In this document: in pieces, positions 22,701 through 36,500 of the stretch | Position numbering within the stretch: the stretch's first letter is position 1 | Layout of the letters: the number at the start of each line of letters is the position of its first letter | Position numbers and translations under genes: made by a program | The notes under the pieces: model-generated | What the model saw: the letters and a program-made list of their open reading frames with translations, nothing else | Told to the model about the DNA's origin: nothing | Databases searched by the model: none | Origin: Trochalopteron elliotii | Lineage: Eukaryota; Chordata; Aves; Passeriformes; Leiothrichidae | Reading direction: 5' to 3' | DNA length: 64,000 nucleotides | Assembly (NCBI GenBank): GCA_024734555.1 | Contig: JANPWX010000214.1 | Location: forward strand, 46,334-110,333

Positions 22701-25700
22701 CCTGTAAGTCATAAACTTCAATAAAACAACAAGAGAGAGAAGAGGAGATAGCTGACTATAGTATGTACTTTATAATAGTTTTCACCATAAATTTCTTATT
22801 TTTATTTTCTTTTGAGTTTTTTCATCTGATTACCTATAGGTGCTATACAAAAAGGCATGCTATATATAAATAAAATACTTTTTGCCTTTTTTGGTTGATA
22901 CAAGAAAAACTGATTTTATCAGTTACAGATTACACATTACACTTTCCAGATCATACCACTGGAATGTGGTGCTGCTCGTAGGTGACAGTATTAGAAGTAT
23001 TATGGAATTAAAATGCGCAGCGGTCCAACTTAAAAGGAACATCTGGGCTATTATGTGATTAAGAATCATTAAGTTTTCAGAATCATAATGAATAGTATCA
23101 GGATCACTCAAAGGTGTGGCTAACACTCCCATTATATACAAAACAATATGTCACTGATATCTTTCCATGGGATTCCATGGTTTCAAATAAACCGCCACAG
23201 AGATACAAATGCACATGTATTTAGCTTCTAAGGAAACTCCTCTCAGGCACAGACTGGTTTTGAGGATTACATTTCTAAAAATCCAAGTGCCATAAGCAGC
23301 AGCTGGAGTATAAGTTACCCACTGTAATAGGCATTTTGTTATCTATTTTTATTGTGAAGAGCAGAAGCACTATACACATGACTGTCCCACTGGACAGTGC
23401 TGACAGGTGCTTCCCAGACACCAGTAATTTATGGCAGTGAGGAGAGTGGGGAACACAAATGCAGGGTCACAGTACCTCTCCCTCTTCTGACACTGTAGAA
23501 ATCTGCTTTTTCTCCACCTTTTTTCTCCTTGTGAGGACCCCCATTACTGGCTTTGCCATCTTCTCCTCCACATTTGACTTCACCTTGTTCTTCAGCTACT
23601 CCCTCTCCACTACTTCCAGGTTGGAGATTCCCATGAGTCACGCAAGTGCGCCTTGGAAAATCCGTATTTTCTAACAGAAGACTGTGATCTACATCCAAGA
23701 AATGGGATGAATGCTTTAAAGATCCTTTAGCTGATGTGATGATCTCCAAGGGCTACAAATTAACATTAGCAAGTAATTAAATTCTGTAAAATATGACAAG
23801 TTAAACATTAAAAAGGAAAAAATATCATCTTTACTTTCACATTAGGAAAATACTTTGCTCAGAATTACGACTTTTCTTTTAAGGGGAGCAGTTGTTTTCC
23901 TGTAGAATATACTTACTATTGTCTAAATGTTGTTTCCAGATTGAGAAGGCATTTCAGGCAAATCTCACAACAGTGATACCACAGGAATTTCTTTAGACAT
24001 TTCCAACATACACTAATACTCAATAATTACTAAAATAGAACATTAAGGTCTAAAACCATTCAGTTTTCCCCTGTAAAACTGGCTTTGCTTCCCAGACAGT
24101 GAAACAGTCACTTCCCTTGAATTTGGGAGCCATGGTCAGAAGGCCCAATGCTGTCAGCAGCCTTGGGTAGGCAGTGTTTGCACTCAGCAAAGGGAGCACA
24201 CAGCTCATCATCAGCCTGCTCCAAGCAGCTTGGCTGCACCTGTACCTCACACCAAACAAAGGAGAGGCAGAGGATTTTATCAACTTCTCACTCAAAGCTG
24301 GTGGTGCTGCAGGAAGACAGTAAAAAAGGATGGTGCTGTTCAGGTTCTGCACTGGGACTGTCTTGGTGGGTGGTTCAAGCAGCCCCTGGCACTGGGGAAG
24401 GACAGGCCCCTGCACAAGGATATGCTGAAGCAGACTGGGCACATAAGCTGAAAAATAACTTCATGGAGAAGCCAAAATAACCAAAAGGAAGAGCAGAGAA
24501 ATGGAAACTACTGCCCAAATTTGTCAAATAGCAGTTCTGGATCATCAGAACTGAAGGGCAGAGTGCTGGCTACATATTTTCCAAGAAACAGCTGTATTTA
24601 TTTATTTAGGTGAACTTCTTCTAGTTTGAACTTATTCACCTGTAGTTCTACTTGTGTATTTATTTACATATACCTAAACATTTGTTATTTTGTGCAAAAC
24701 TAGAACTTTCCTCATGCAGGTTGGGAAACTGACAAATTATCCACCCACTTCAATTAAAGAATGTCAAACAAGCTTGAACAACACACAAGATTGGGAAATC
24801 AGCTAGATAAGACAGCTTGCAGCACTTCTATCAAATTACATTTCCCAACATTTCTCATTACTGGGCAGAATTCTGATTTGTTAAAACTAATTCCCCACAT
24901 ACTCAGGAAAGAGGGAGACAAGAGAATGATGCAATATTCAAGTGCTTACTGGCCGTTCTGATCCAGGCACCATTCACACATTTCCCTCCAGAATCAGGAA
25001 ACAAGGTGTCTGAGTACAGCCTACAAAGCCCACACTTAACCTGGGCCTCTGAAGGAGGTCTAGGCCAGAAAGCCAACAAAGTTTACAGCTATGACTAGTA
25101 ATCAGCAGGAGCACAAATCCAGTCAAAGCTATGGCAGCACAGCTGGTGCTCACCTTTTATAGGGAGGTCAGAGGTGTACATTATGACTGAAGAGAATACA
25201 GGAAAACACAGAAATCCTTGTAATCTCCCACTTTTTTAGACCTAGACCACTTGCAGACACTGGCCTACAGGCCACCTGCAAATGCTTATTCTTTATTTAT
25301 TCTAAGAAACAAATGCAGGAGTCATCAAGCCAGAAAAAAATCCAAGCAAAAAGTGAATTGTTACAAAGATACTTCCCGTTTCTTAAAAATAGCTGAATTC
25401 TGGTCGCTACATATTATGAGACCTACATTAATTTGTAGAACAGACCTTAGTTTCTTTATACTGTTTTTCCTTTTTTGACAATTGTTTCTTTGTACTATTG
25501 TTTTTGAAGCCTTCTCCTCACATAAATTCTCTGAGGGCTTCAAGGCTTTTAGATCAGAAATAACCAAGTTGTAAAATGCTGACAATGAAAGGAACAAATC
25601 CCTACAGTTCAAACAGAAGGACAGCATGCATGAGCCACGTCATTCACCTCTACATGTCCATGTTCACTTGATTGAGAGGAACCCAATAAAAATAAGCAGC

Positions 25701-28700
25701 ACACCAGCTTCAAAATACACCCAGGAATACTAAACCCCTACCTCTTCTAGTCCAAGCTGCTCCATAGAGTCACAATAAACTTCACTGTCTGAATCACTGG
25801 TTAAGTGCTGAGCTGCTGAGATCTCTTCAGTATTCTCTTCACTTGCACCTGCAGGGAAAGAGAGATAGCACAGAGGCTTTGTAAATGTGAGCCAGTTGAG
25901 CCAAACCTGGCAAAGACTAGAGCAAGAAGTTAAAATGTGTAGGTGAGCATCAATTCACAACCATCCTATCTACAACTGTCATCCTAAACTAAGATTCTGA
26001 ATAAAGATGTTATATTAATTTAGGAATTACAGAAAATCTTTATGAGTGGGAAAACTCATAACAACAAACTTTCCTTTATGGGAAAACTATACTTCATATT
26101 GACATTTCTGCATTATAAATTTTTATTTTGCCTTTTTCATTACAGTCTCCTCCCTAAGCTCAGTATAAAGCAGTTTTGCCTAAAGTTACCTTAGTATTAA
26201 AAGTATATATTCAGATCCCAGTTTCAACAAACTGACATTTATAAAATGTTCATCTTTTCAGATAAACCAGATATAAGTGATTCTTGTTTTACTACAAATT
26301 CACTTCCAAAGACAAATACTATTTGCACAGGTAGCATAATGATATTACAAGAAAACACTTGTATTTCAGTGGATTTAGGACTCTCTGTCTCTGAATTCAT
26401 CTTTCTTTCTGTAGAAAAAACTAAAAGAAAGCCTTATTTTTAACTGGAATTAGTTAGTTTTAGCATTCTGTCTTCAGATTTCTGCAGCTGAAAGACACCA
26501 TTGCTAGTCTTTGAATCCTGGGATTAAGCTTTCAAGAAAAGAGCATTTTTCATGAAAAACATGTGCAAATGAAAACATGGTCTTGGAAGGACAATACCTT
26601 GGTGAGCAGCATTATGAGCTATTTCTAGGCTTGGCTCTGTTTTATTTGTTTCTTCCTCTGGGTTCAAGCCATTCAAGGCAGATTTGGTCTGGATGCCATT
26701 CTGCATATCTGGGATAAGGCTGTCCTTGTAACAGCCATTACTAACAATACCTTCCAAATCCTTAGCAGCTGCTGATTCCAGTTTCACATTCTTAAAATCT
26801 GTAAAAGAAAAGAAAACTTCGCAAAGAGAAAGCTCTATACCTAGTAGTTCCAACCATATTTCTTCAAGCAGCTAACTTGCTAATGGACTGTATGTGTAAT
26901 CTGCAGAACAAAACATGTAAATACTGCTGTATTCCCATTTGTGTGGATTGTTCTGTTCTTGTAAAAAGCATATACTTAAAACAGATACTTAAAACATAAG
27001 TAAATCCAAAGTAGGTGTCTCTTCTAAACTAAATAATAATCCTAATGTCCTTGGAGGACATCTGTATAGAATTCTAAATATGTAATTTTCATTAGGTTTT
27101 CACTAGATGTTCTTATTTTAGCATCCATTTCTTTATGGACCCTCTAAATGAATCTCACTGAAAGTTCTGTTTTATTTTCTCTGAAGAAAAAAAAAAGTGA
27201 TTGTCAATTCTGTTCTTACAGGCCATGTAGCCATTCATAGCTCTTACAAAAAAGCACTGGCAACAAAACCCAAAACAATGCAGGGTATAAATATTTAGAT
27301 AACCTTTTGACAGAACTTGCTAGGCAAGTCAAAAATCATATGGCATAGCCTGCAAATTTGTACTGGTTTTAATTCTTACAGCCTAGGTTGAAACACAGAC
27401 ATCTTTCACATATGCATTCACATGTATTTGCATCTAATTCCCTAGAAAAACTACAGCATTCATGACATTTTGGTATTTTCTGCCACTTAGGTGGCTAAGA
27501 ACAAATCTGGGAGACACAATGGTCCAGAAAACTTACCCTTTCCATTTATCTGCAGTTCTTTTTCTTCCTCTTCACGAAGCCCTTCTTCTTCTGATTCTGC
27601 TCCACTATCACTGCTTTCAGCTTTTCCATTTACAACTTTTATATTTGGAGTGGAATTCATAACATTACTAAGGTCTAAGAAAAAAAGCAAAGAAAAAAAG
27701 ATGTATTTTAAAGGAAACAAACATATACCACCACTAAAACCCCCAAAACTATCATTCACAGATCTACAAAAGCATGTCCATATCAGAAGATGTACCAAAT
27801 AATGGCAGCTTATTTCTGTAAGCTCTTTATTAATTGCTTTAATGTTTCTCTTTTGTGGCCCATCACTGAGTGCCTGACTGCTGGTGCAGATATTCTCAAT
27901 GACTCTGAGGCAGCCCCCAGGGAAGAGACTGCAGCCACTTTCAGAAGGAGTCTCAGACCAAGCCTGTTACTGTCTTTACATTACAGCTGCAGCTGGGACT
28001 GATGTGGCCACGTTCCTTTAAACCCAGAAGTCACTGTTTTAACAGAATTTCCCTTTTGGGCTGAAATGTTTCAAACCTTCTCACAGTTCAAAGGCAAATC
28101 TTGAAACATTATCTTCAATTATATGAACAACAGAATTCTGAATAAGGCAAATACAATATTCCACACATCTTCTGCTGTAATTTAGGCAGATGCAAAATAT
28201 GGTAAGAAGACTGACATTTATACAGATCTTTACCTAACAGATGACACATGGAAATAAATTCCTCAATTTCAGTGAAAAAGTTGATGAAATTAATATATAC
28301 ACTGAGCATTTTTTAAATAAATATTTTAAAAAACAAATACTGAAATAGACAAAGTAAATACCAAGTCCTTGTTTTCCACATCTTTGATGTGGATCACAAT
28401 TTACTGTAACTGTACAAAAACTGAAAGGTAAAGATTTAAAAATATGAAGTATATAAAGGACAATTCTACCACCTCCTGTAAAAAAAGTTATGGTCAAATA
28501 CATCCTTATGATCATTTAAGCCTCCTATGTTAGGACAGAGTACAAAAGGTACAAAGAGGGGACAGTTTCTGTGAGACACTTGTAGTTTACATGTTGGCTC
28601 CAAGGCTGAAATCTGACTGTTTTAATCATCATCACAGCATTTCATCTGCATAATTTCTACGTTCCCTTGTCAGAACCTTGAAAGATTTATTCCTACATCT

Positions 28701-30492
28701 AAGCTTAACATTAAATAGCAAAATAATATCCAATTACACTGGAGTTGCCAAACCAGCTTCACTACTTCCTCTTGCTGCATGGTAATTTAAAGCTAAGGCT
28801 TTTTTCTACTTCAACCTTCCAATGAAGAGCCTTCCCACATTTCTCTAGTTTCCACACTCATCCACAGCATTTTAAAAAAAGAAAAAAAGGTAAAATAACT
28901 TATTGTATAGTAACAATGAATATGTTAAATATCAGGTTTACCTTCGTTTTATTGCAAGGTAATGTTTCTGTGGGCACCCTGCATCACTGCTTTGGATTGA
29001 TTTAATCCATCTCTTATCTGAAGATTAAAAAACCTCCTACATTATTGTAAAATGAGAATTGGAAAAGCAATTGTCTGTCTCGTACACTACAAGAATAAAG
29101 ACACCTGCTCATTTTCTCCTCGTAGAAGGACACTACTTATTTGCATGGAAATTTGCTTCCCAAAAGAGAAATCCCAACATAGTGCCATTTTTTTTCTCAC
29201 AAGTGTGTTTCATGAATTGTGAATCCCAGTTCTCAAGATGTTTTTCTGAGAAGCAGCAGCATTAAGAATGATAAGGCAGCAGTTATGTCCTCACAACACG
29301 AGCATTAGGCACAGACACAGCCCCCTTGGCACTGTAAAGGCACACATCAGCCTTCCCTTTAACAATAAGGGGGTGGGGACACAATAATCCGTGTCCTACC
29401 CAGCCGTGGGAGTAAACAGGAAAGGCAAGACCAGGAGGAACATTGAGCTGTGATGGTGAATTCAAACTGTAAAGCTGCTCACCCTACCAAAGATACTGCA
29501 AAAAGCCCCAGCTACACCATACAGTTTTTCCTAAGATTTACTTCTTTGCTTTTTGAAAGGAATGTTTTTGAACATTCAAGCATGTTCTTTCTTCACTTAC
29601 TTGCAGTAAGGAGATTATTCATTTGGGGAAACCTCTAAGTGATATATCACATACATTTAAATTAAGAGGAGAAACTGAGAGAATGTATCAACAGGTACAG
29701 ATTTATGGTATCATATCACAGGACACCTGAATAACTGAAATGCATCAGGATCGTATTTCTTCCACCAAGTCATTGTTGGCAACAGAGCTCCCCAAGACCA
29801 TAAAGAGGCATTGCTTTGATGCAGACTCTAAGAACACAACCCTGTACAGAGTTTGGCCACCTGAAATGCCAAGCCTAATTGTGTGCTTCAAATCAGAACC
29901 CTTACACTGCTCTCCTCAGGTCCTTCCCCAATTGCTTTTACCCCATGGTAAACCTATGGCTGCCTGCCATTCTCCTTGCTCTGAGCATCTGCTAAGGAAC
30001 AAGACATGATGGTCAATATTGCATCAATTTAATCCTGGGGGTGACAGGTTTAAAGACTAAGCAGAGCAGTAACTAGCAGTGACTTCTACAGCCCCTGCTA
30101 GTAGGTTAATGGCTGTTGCCTGAGGAATGTATATCCCCAGTGTGAATGACACAAGTTAAGCAAGCTTTTAAAGCCTCACTTGGTTTGTGCTAATCCCAGC
30201 CAGCCACCCCTCATCCCTTTATTTAATGCACTCACTTCAACTGCATCCAAAATGGTAGTAGCTTTTTCTGTTGCCCTTCTTTAGATAATAAAGAATTCCT
30301 CTTGGCTTATTATTTTCATCTCACTACGTACAACATCAAACTGTGAGATTTGTGACAATTTTTTACATCAAAGCTGTACTGCTTTTTAGCCATACGAGTT
30401 CTTTCTGTAAAAGCCTGGAGTGTGGGCTTGGGGTTTTTAATGCTAAATAGTAGGAGCTGTATAACAGTAACAACTTGAAATAAGGATTTGAC

Positions 30493-30536
<44 letters not shown>

Positions 30537-33500
30537 ATGGAAAGGATGTGAAGAACAGACACACAGCCTCTGTACAAGTTTTCACTAGATGTTTATTTTC
30601 TAGTGTCAGCTCTCTTAAGGAATTTCCTACAAGCCATTCTAAATATATTTCTTTAAAGAATATATTTCTAATGTATTTCTTTAAAGGCAGCACTAAAATT
30701 CTCCTCAATGACCTATATAATGGGGATAAGTTTCTCAAAAGTAAGTATGTGATTTTTAACTCCCCACATATTTCAAGGCCGTTTTTGTTACCCAGGTGGG
30801 AGTTCAAGCCTAAATGCCTCTGTACATCTGCCCCAGCCTGAAGGTCATTTTACAAAAAGAACCTTGCCTAGCAGGTTTTTCTCAAATGCCTTGTATTTTT
30901 GTTTTATGAACAGGCATGTAATTCTTACACAAAATTAACATGCACTGCTGGAGTTGTACTGATGGTTAGCCCAGTACACCACAGAATCATCCTCACACAA
31001 GTTCTACAGCCTCTGACATGCTTTGCAAATACCACTGATCAGGAGCCAGTCTACAACAGCACATGAAAGACATGATAAAACATGTAGCTAGCTGTGTACA
31101 CCCTCACTGTTTAATAAAAACTATATCTTTTCATGAAATACTACAACTTTATTATCTGCTCAACAGCAGCAAAATCTTAACCACTAGGAGATTATTTTCA
31201 TGACCTACACTTGTATCATCTTGTATAGGGATCTCCCTGCATGCCTGTGTTTATGTTAAGGCTCAAGGAGTCTATATGCTGTACGAAATTGTTTTCATCA
31301 TCATCAGGTAACTGTAATTATTTTCTAGTCATCATCCCTTGATGTTTCATGCTTGTTACTGATCCAAGTAGGCTCCCTGCTTCAATTCCAAGTTTGTGCA
31401 ACCATGTTCTGCTGTTTCCAATACACTTGGTTACACAAATCCCCACCTCATTTAGAAACTGATGTACCAAAATACTGCAAGGAGTGACTGCATGAGACAC
31501 AAGGGGTACACGTAAGCATCTGGGAGCAATAAACTCTTCAGCTAGAAAAAGAGTTTCTATTCCCTCATTTCCTTGCATTCTTTTTAATATAAGACACTAC
31601 AAAGAAAATTTCCAAGGGCCCAGTCTGCTCTGTAACATCTGTTCTACGCTACTCAAACAAGCAGCCATCACAAATAAAAAGAGATTTTAGAAGAGTCTGT
31701 CAGAAACACAGACTGAAAAATTTAAAAATCGTTACTTTAACTACCATGGTTTTATTTCTTTTAAATTTAAGTGCATTAGGTGCACTTTTCTCTGAAAAAT
31801 GTACACCCTAAGCACACATACTGGGGCAGGCACATCTTTCTCTATATGCTTTCCTTTTTTTTTTTTTTTGGTTTAGTCTTCCTAAACTTTATTATAACAG
31901 AAAAAGCTTCTCCTCATTTTTCTTTTTCTTTTAATATACTCCAAAAGACTACAGCCTTGTTTTGTCAGCATTCCCCTCTCTGCTTATGTGCTTTTCAAGC
32001 TTTTACACTCCAAGAGATGCCTCTGTATTTAATAAAACAATTTAATCAACAATACTCATATCTTTATTTACCATTTTCTCACAAGTGTGTTTCATGAATT
32101 TAATTAGCATTAAAACAATAGTCTGTGGATAAGAACAAACACAGAAAACAGCAACTTCTCAGACATTTACATTAACTTGCACGTACAGTATTTAGGATCA
32201 CTGACTAGTCATCCCAGACCTTTACACTTTTCAGTATCTAAGGATTTTCTCATCTCCATCCATATTGCCAGTACCTTTTCCCAAGAATTTTCAGAATATG
32301 TGACATATAAATATGGATACCAAGTTTTGGGGTTGACTTGGACACATGTCCCTCTTCCCTGATGCTCCTCAGCCTTCTGCAGCAGAGACAACGTGCCTGG
32401 GATTTCCTGGCAGAGAGAAGGCCAGGCAGAAGAGCAGCTGCTCCACAGGCATTCCCAGCAGTGGCAGGTAGCTCCCCAAAGGCCCCCGGATGTCCAGGGC
32501 CACCAGGCACACCCAGCTGGGTTACACAGTGCCTGTGCAGCAAGAGCAATGGATCCAGGCTCTGCCAGCCTTCTGTCAGCACCTCAGCCAACACGTGAGA
32601 ATGAGCATGAAGAACAGCTGCAAACAGATGTTGTGACTTGAAAGCATAGTAACATCATTCCAGGATCCGGGATATCCCCAAGCCTGGTACTACTTCCTTC
32701 TGGGAGGAGCAAAACTTGCTAAGATCTTTTCTGTGCAGAAGAGATAAAGTCATCATTTGGAACTTTCACTTTGCATGGAAACTAGGAAGGAGCATTATTA
32801 CACTCTTGAGTTTTGTCCCAGAAAACACGAAGTGCGAGCACAGTGAACTCAGAACCCTATAAAGAAAACTGAATTATGCTTGAAAACAGCACAAGGCCAC
32901 ACAGCTGAGTGGCACATTGTATCCTGAACCAAAAATTGTTTTACCCTGTACCAGAAAAAAAAAAAAAATGAAATAACATTAAGGCCATATTCTCTTGTCA
33001 TCTGCTCCAAGCCTACTATCTGAACTGCCTTTTACAAAGCCTGTATCAAACACATCAGAGGTAAAACAAATGGCTTTTTCATGCATCTTAAAGGTTATAG
33101 TTAATTATTTTTACTACACAAAGTTAAACGTGAAACTCCAGTCTGGGTCCACCGGGCACTTTTCTGACAGCAATCAAGACACAACTACCTACACCTGTCC
33201 TTCCCCAGTCTCCCACAACTCCATCCACTGCTTCCTTGTAGCTTGTCTTTGTAGAACAGAGCTCTGAGAAATACAGATTCCAGTTCTTTCATCACAAGAT
33301 CTTAACTACAATAAGACAGCTAAAATATAAGACACCAGAATTTTATAGCAAGTGGGTACATCTTCTAAATTATGAAACCTGAAGAGCTTTTGACTTTTAC
33401 AATCATTTATTGCAGGGAAATCTAGTCTGGCTGGAGGAAAAAATCCAAGTTCAACAACCAATTATGCACCAAAACTGTTACTGTTGACTCAACCCAGCAT

Positions 33501-36500
33501 GAATCACAATACATACAGGCTTTTCTTTCCATGGAAGAAATCTTTTCATAGCTCCCTCCACACAGAAAGAAACTATTTTTCATCTTACATTTTCACATTT
33601 GGATACTTTGCTACTTACCCTGTAGCACTATATTTTTTGATTCCTCTGTATGAGAGGGGAGCTGTTGAAATGCTCAAGGCTTAGAGCTACATTGATGCTT
33701 TGCCCTGATTTCCAGCACTGTTAGACAGCACTGACATAATGCCATCAGCTTGAAGTAGAGTCACAAAGGAGGCTGAGAATTGATGTGTAAAGCCTGAAGC
33801 AGGTATAGACTGCACCAGGACAAGCCATGGCTTGTTGAGACACTGATTCCACATCTCACTAAGACTCTCCACTGACTGGCACTTGCTGGCCCAGCCCTTA
33901 ATCTTCTATAATAATCCCATCCTGCAGCAAATGCTGGAGAGAATGTTCTAGACACTTCTGGAAGCTAAACTACTGAGATTTTAACAAAAAATATTTGTAT
34001 AGCAAGTTTCACACTAGCCTTTCTGAGCATCATTTGTAACCTTGATTATACCTGTTAATTTATAATTGGAAACTAGAAGGGGAGAAAAGTTTAAAGGATG
34101 GCATTTTAAAAACCTCACTCACCCACACACCCAGCAGCTCCTCCTGCCTCAATGCAACTCCTTATTGTGGTGCAGCCACTAACAGAACCTAATAATGCAC
34201 TGCAGTTCAGAGCAACATGGATCTTAGCTTTGCCTCTTTCTTACGAATGACTAAGAAGATTCACCGACATTGAGTTCTCTAAAAATCCTAGTGAAGAAAG
34301 GTGGAAGGAAAAGGGAAGGAAATCTGTTAAGCAAATATCTTTGAAATCAAACAGCCATGAAAAAGTGAGCTTTTGAGGAGAACAGAGGGTGTTTCAGAGC
34401 AAAGGCTCACACATAAGCAGAAAGACCCACCAAATGGCTCATTAGAAAGCAAAGATGTTGAAAACAACCTGGAAAGGTCTTTGAGAAAACAAAACTATTT
34501 GAAAAGATAAACTAGTCGTATGCAATCTAAAGAAACACAGTTGGAAAATATTTTGTACTTTAAGAATAAGGAAAGTATTTCTACCTGGAAAATAGTAATT
34601 AGGAACAGGCTCACTTTTTTCAAAGCTGATCTATGTCCTGTGCTAACTACTGCCTTTGAAATACAATGTTTACACGTATTTGCTTGTTCTAAAAGCACAC
34701 AGACCTCAGTGAGTATGGTCTTTTAAACCTAGCTCCCATGTCTAATGCAAGAAGACACCATGACAAATGCAAGCAAATTGTTAAAGAGCTGTGTCTGCCT
34801 GTGAGCGAGCCCAGCTTCTGCCAGTCACACAAAAGTGCCCTGCAGAGATTCCTCCCTAACAGCCCTGCCCCAAACCAGCACATGCAGCACTACACAGCAC
34901 CCTGCTTCAACAGACCTTCATCTGGTGCAACTGCAACACAGCTGGGAGAAAAGCTTTTGGGAGAGAAACGCTCCTTAGGAAGCCGAGATTTAAGAGTGAC
35001 TATTATAATGCTGACATTTCCTACAGCCTCTGCAGTACCTAACTTCTTGTTATTGGAGGCAACATTTGGTTTTCACAAAGGTTTACTAACACCACTAGTA
35101 CTCAGCATACAAGCAAAGGGTCATCTTTATTTGGCAGGGTTTTAGAACACATTAAATGTCTTATCACAGAGCAAAACGATTATACAGAAAAATTCTACTG
35201 AACAACTTGTAAACAATTTCCAGATACTTTGCTTAGTTGCTCAGATACCTTAACTTAGTGTGGGAGCCTGTCAGATAGGGATTTCCTTGCCCCCTTTTGG
35301 ATTTACTCCCATTTTGAAAAAAGAAAGCATCCACAAACATTCTCAGGGAAACATTCTAAAGGATGAATTGGTTCTGAAACTCTCAATATTTTCCATCCCC
35401 TTTCAGATCACTAGGGTGCCAATCCTAGCCCACCTTTAGCTTCTTCAGCTATTACACAAGAAAGCTTGAATGCCCATTATAAAAAAATCACATTTACTGA
35501 GCAATGGTGTTTAGAAGCTTCTTTGCCTTTTTAACATTGACTTAGACAGATTTCTTGTGCATTTACTAGCAAGTGCAAAAAAGTTAAAATCCTGCTCTTC
35601 TAAAGCACCCATCCACCTTATGTGTCCCTGTCCTCTTCCAGCAGCTACAAACAAGAGTCTTTCTATAATGCTGCAAGGGTTACCTCAGCCCTTCTGCAGT
35701 GCTGTCAGCTAAGAGCCCACTTTCTTCTTTGATGGCAAGTATTTCATGTACCCAAAAATAATTTGTCAATGACTTTGTCTGTAAAGAAGCACTTCATACC
35801 TGTCAGAAAGAGACTACTGACACAGCTTTCCAGAGAAGTGAAGCATTTCACACAGCTGCAGGGTGACCTTTCCAAACACTACCCAGGTTACATGCTTTCA
35901 AAATAACTCTTGTATTTGCTCAGCCTACTGGAGTGAATTTTCTATTTTTCTTTCTTTACCAGCACATTCAAGTCTGGATATTTGTAATCCATGGATCCAG
36001 TAAGTTTGTCCTTGTTTTCTAGCAGATGTTACAAGTAATTTATTTCAATACTAGAATGTCAGACTTCTATGTTCTTTATTAAGGAGCCACAGGCTCTATT
36101 GATTCAGAAAGGCAGTATTTCAATGGTTTGTATTTAACATTTTCAAAGTAACCACAAAGACTAGAATGCAATTATAAAAGGCTATACTTTTCTGTTGAGG
36201 CCAATCTGCTAGAGACAATACACAAGCCATAACTGATGTACACTGAGCTTACAGACAATTCTCTTCCACTAATTCAAGAAACTGTTGATTTTGAGACAGT
36301 GGCATACAATTCTTAAACAACTAGATAATGATCTGCATACAGATTAAAGTTTGATGGAAGAATGGAAGGCAAACTCAAAACAGAATGGACCAGAAGATGG
36401 GGGTGCAATATGAAGCGAGACAGTCAAGGAGAAGGGTCCCAGTTTTCAGAACATACCAACTGCCTGCCCCTGAAAAATATTCCTTTCACAACAGGATTTA

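Noticed and set aside
30316..30841. Open frames with poly-Phe or poly-Lys around 30.5 kb
   Set aside because: Created by the 38-base A run; no protein features.
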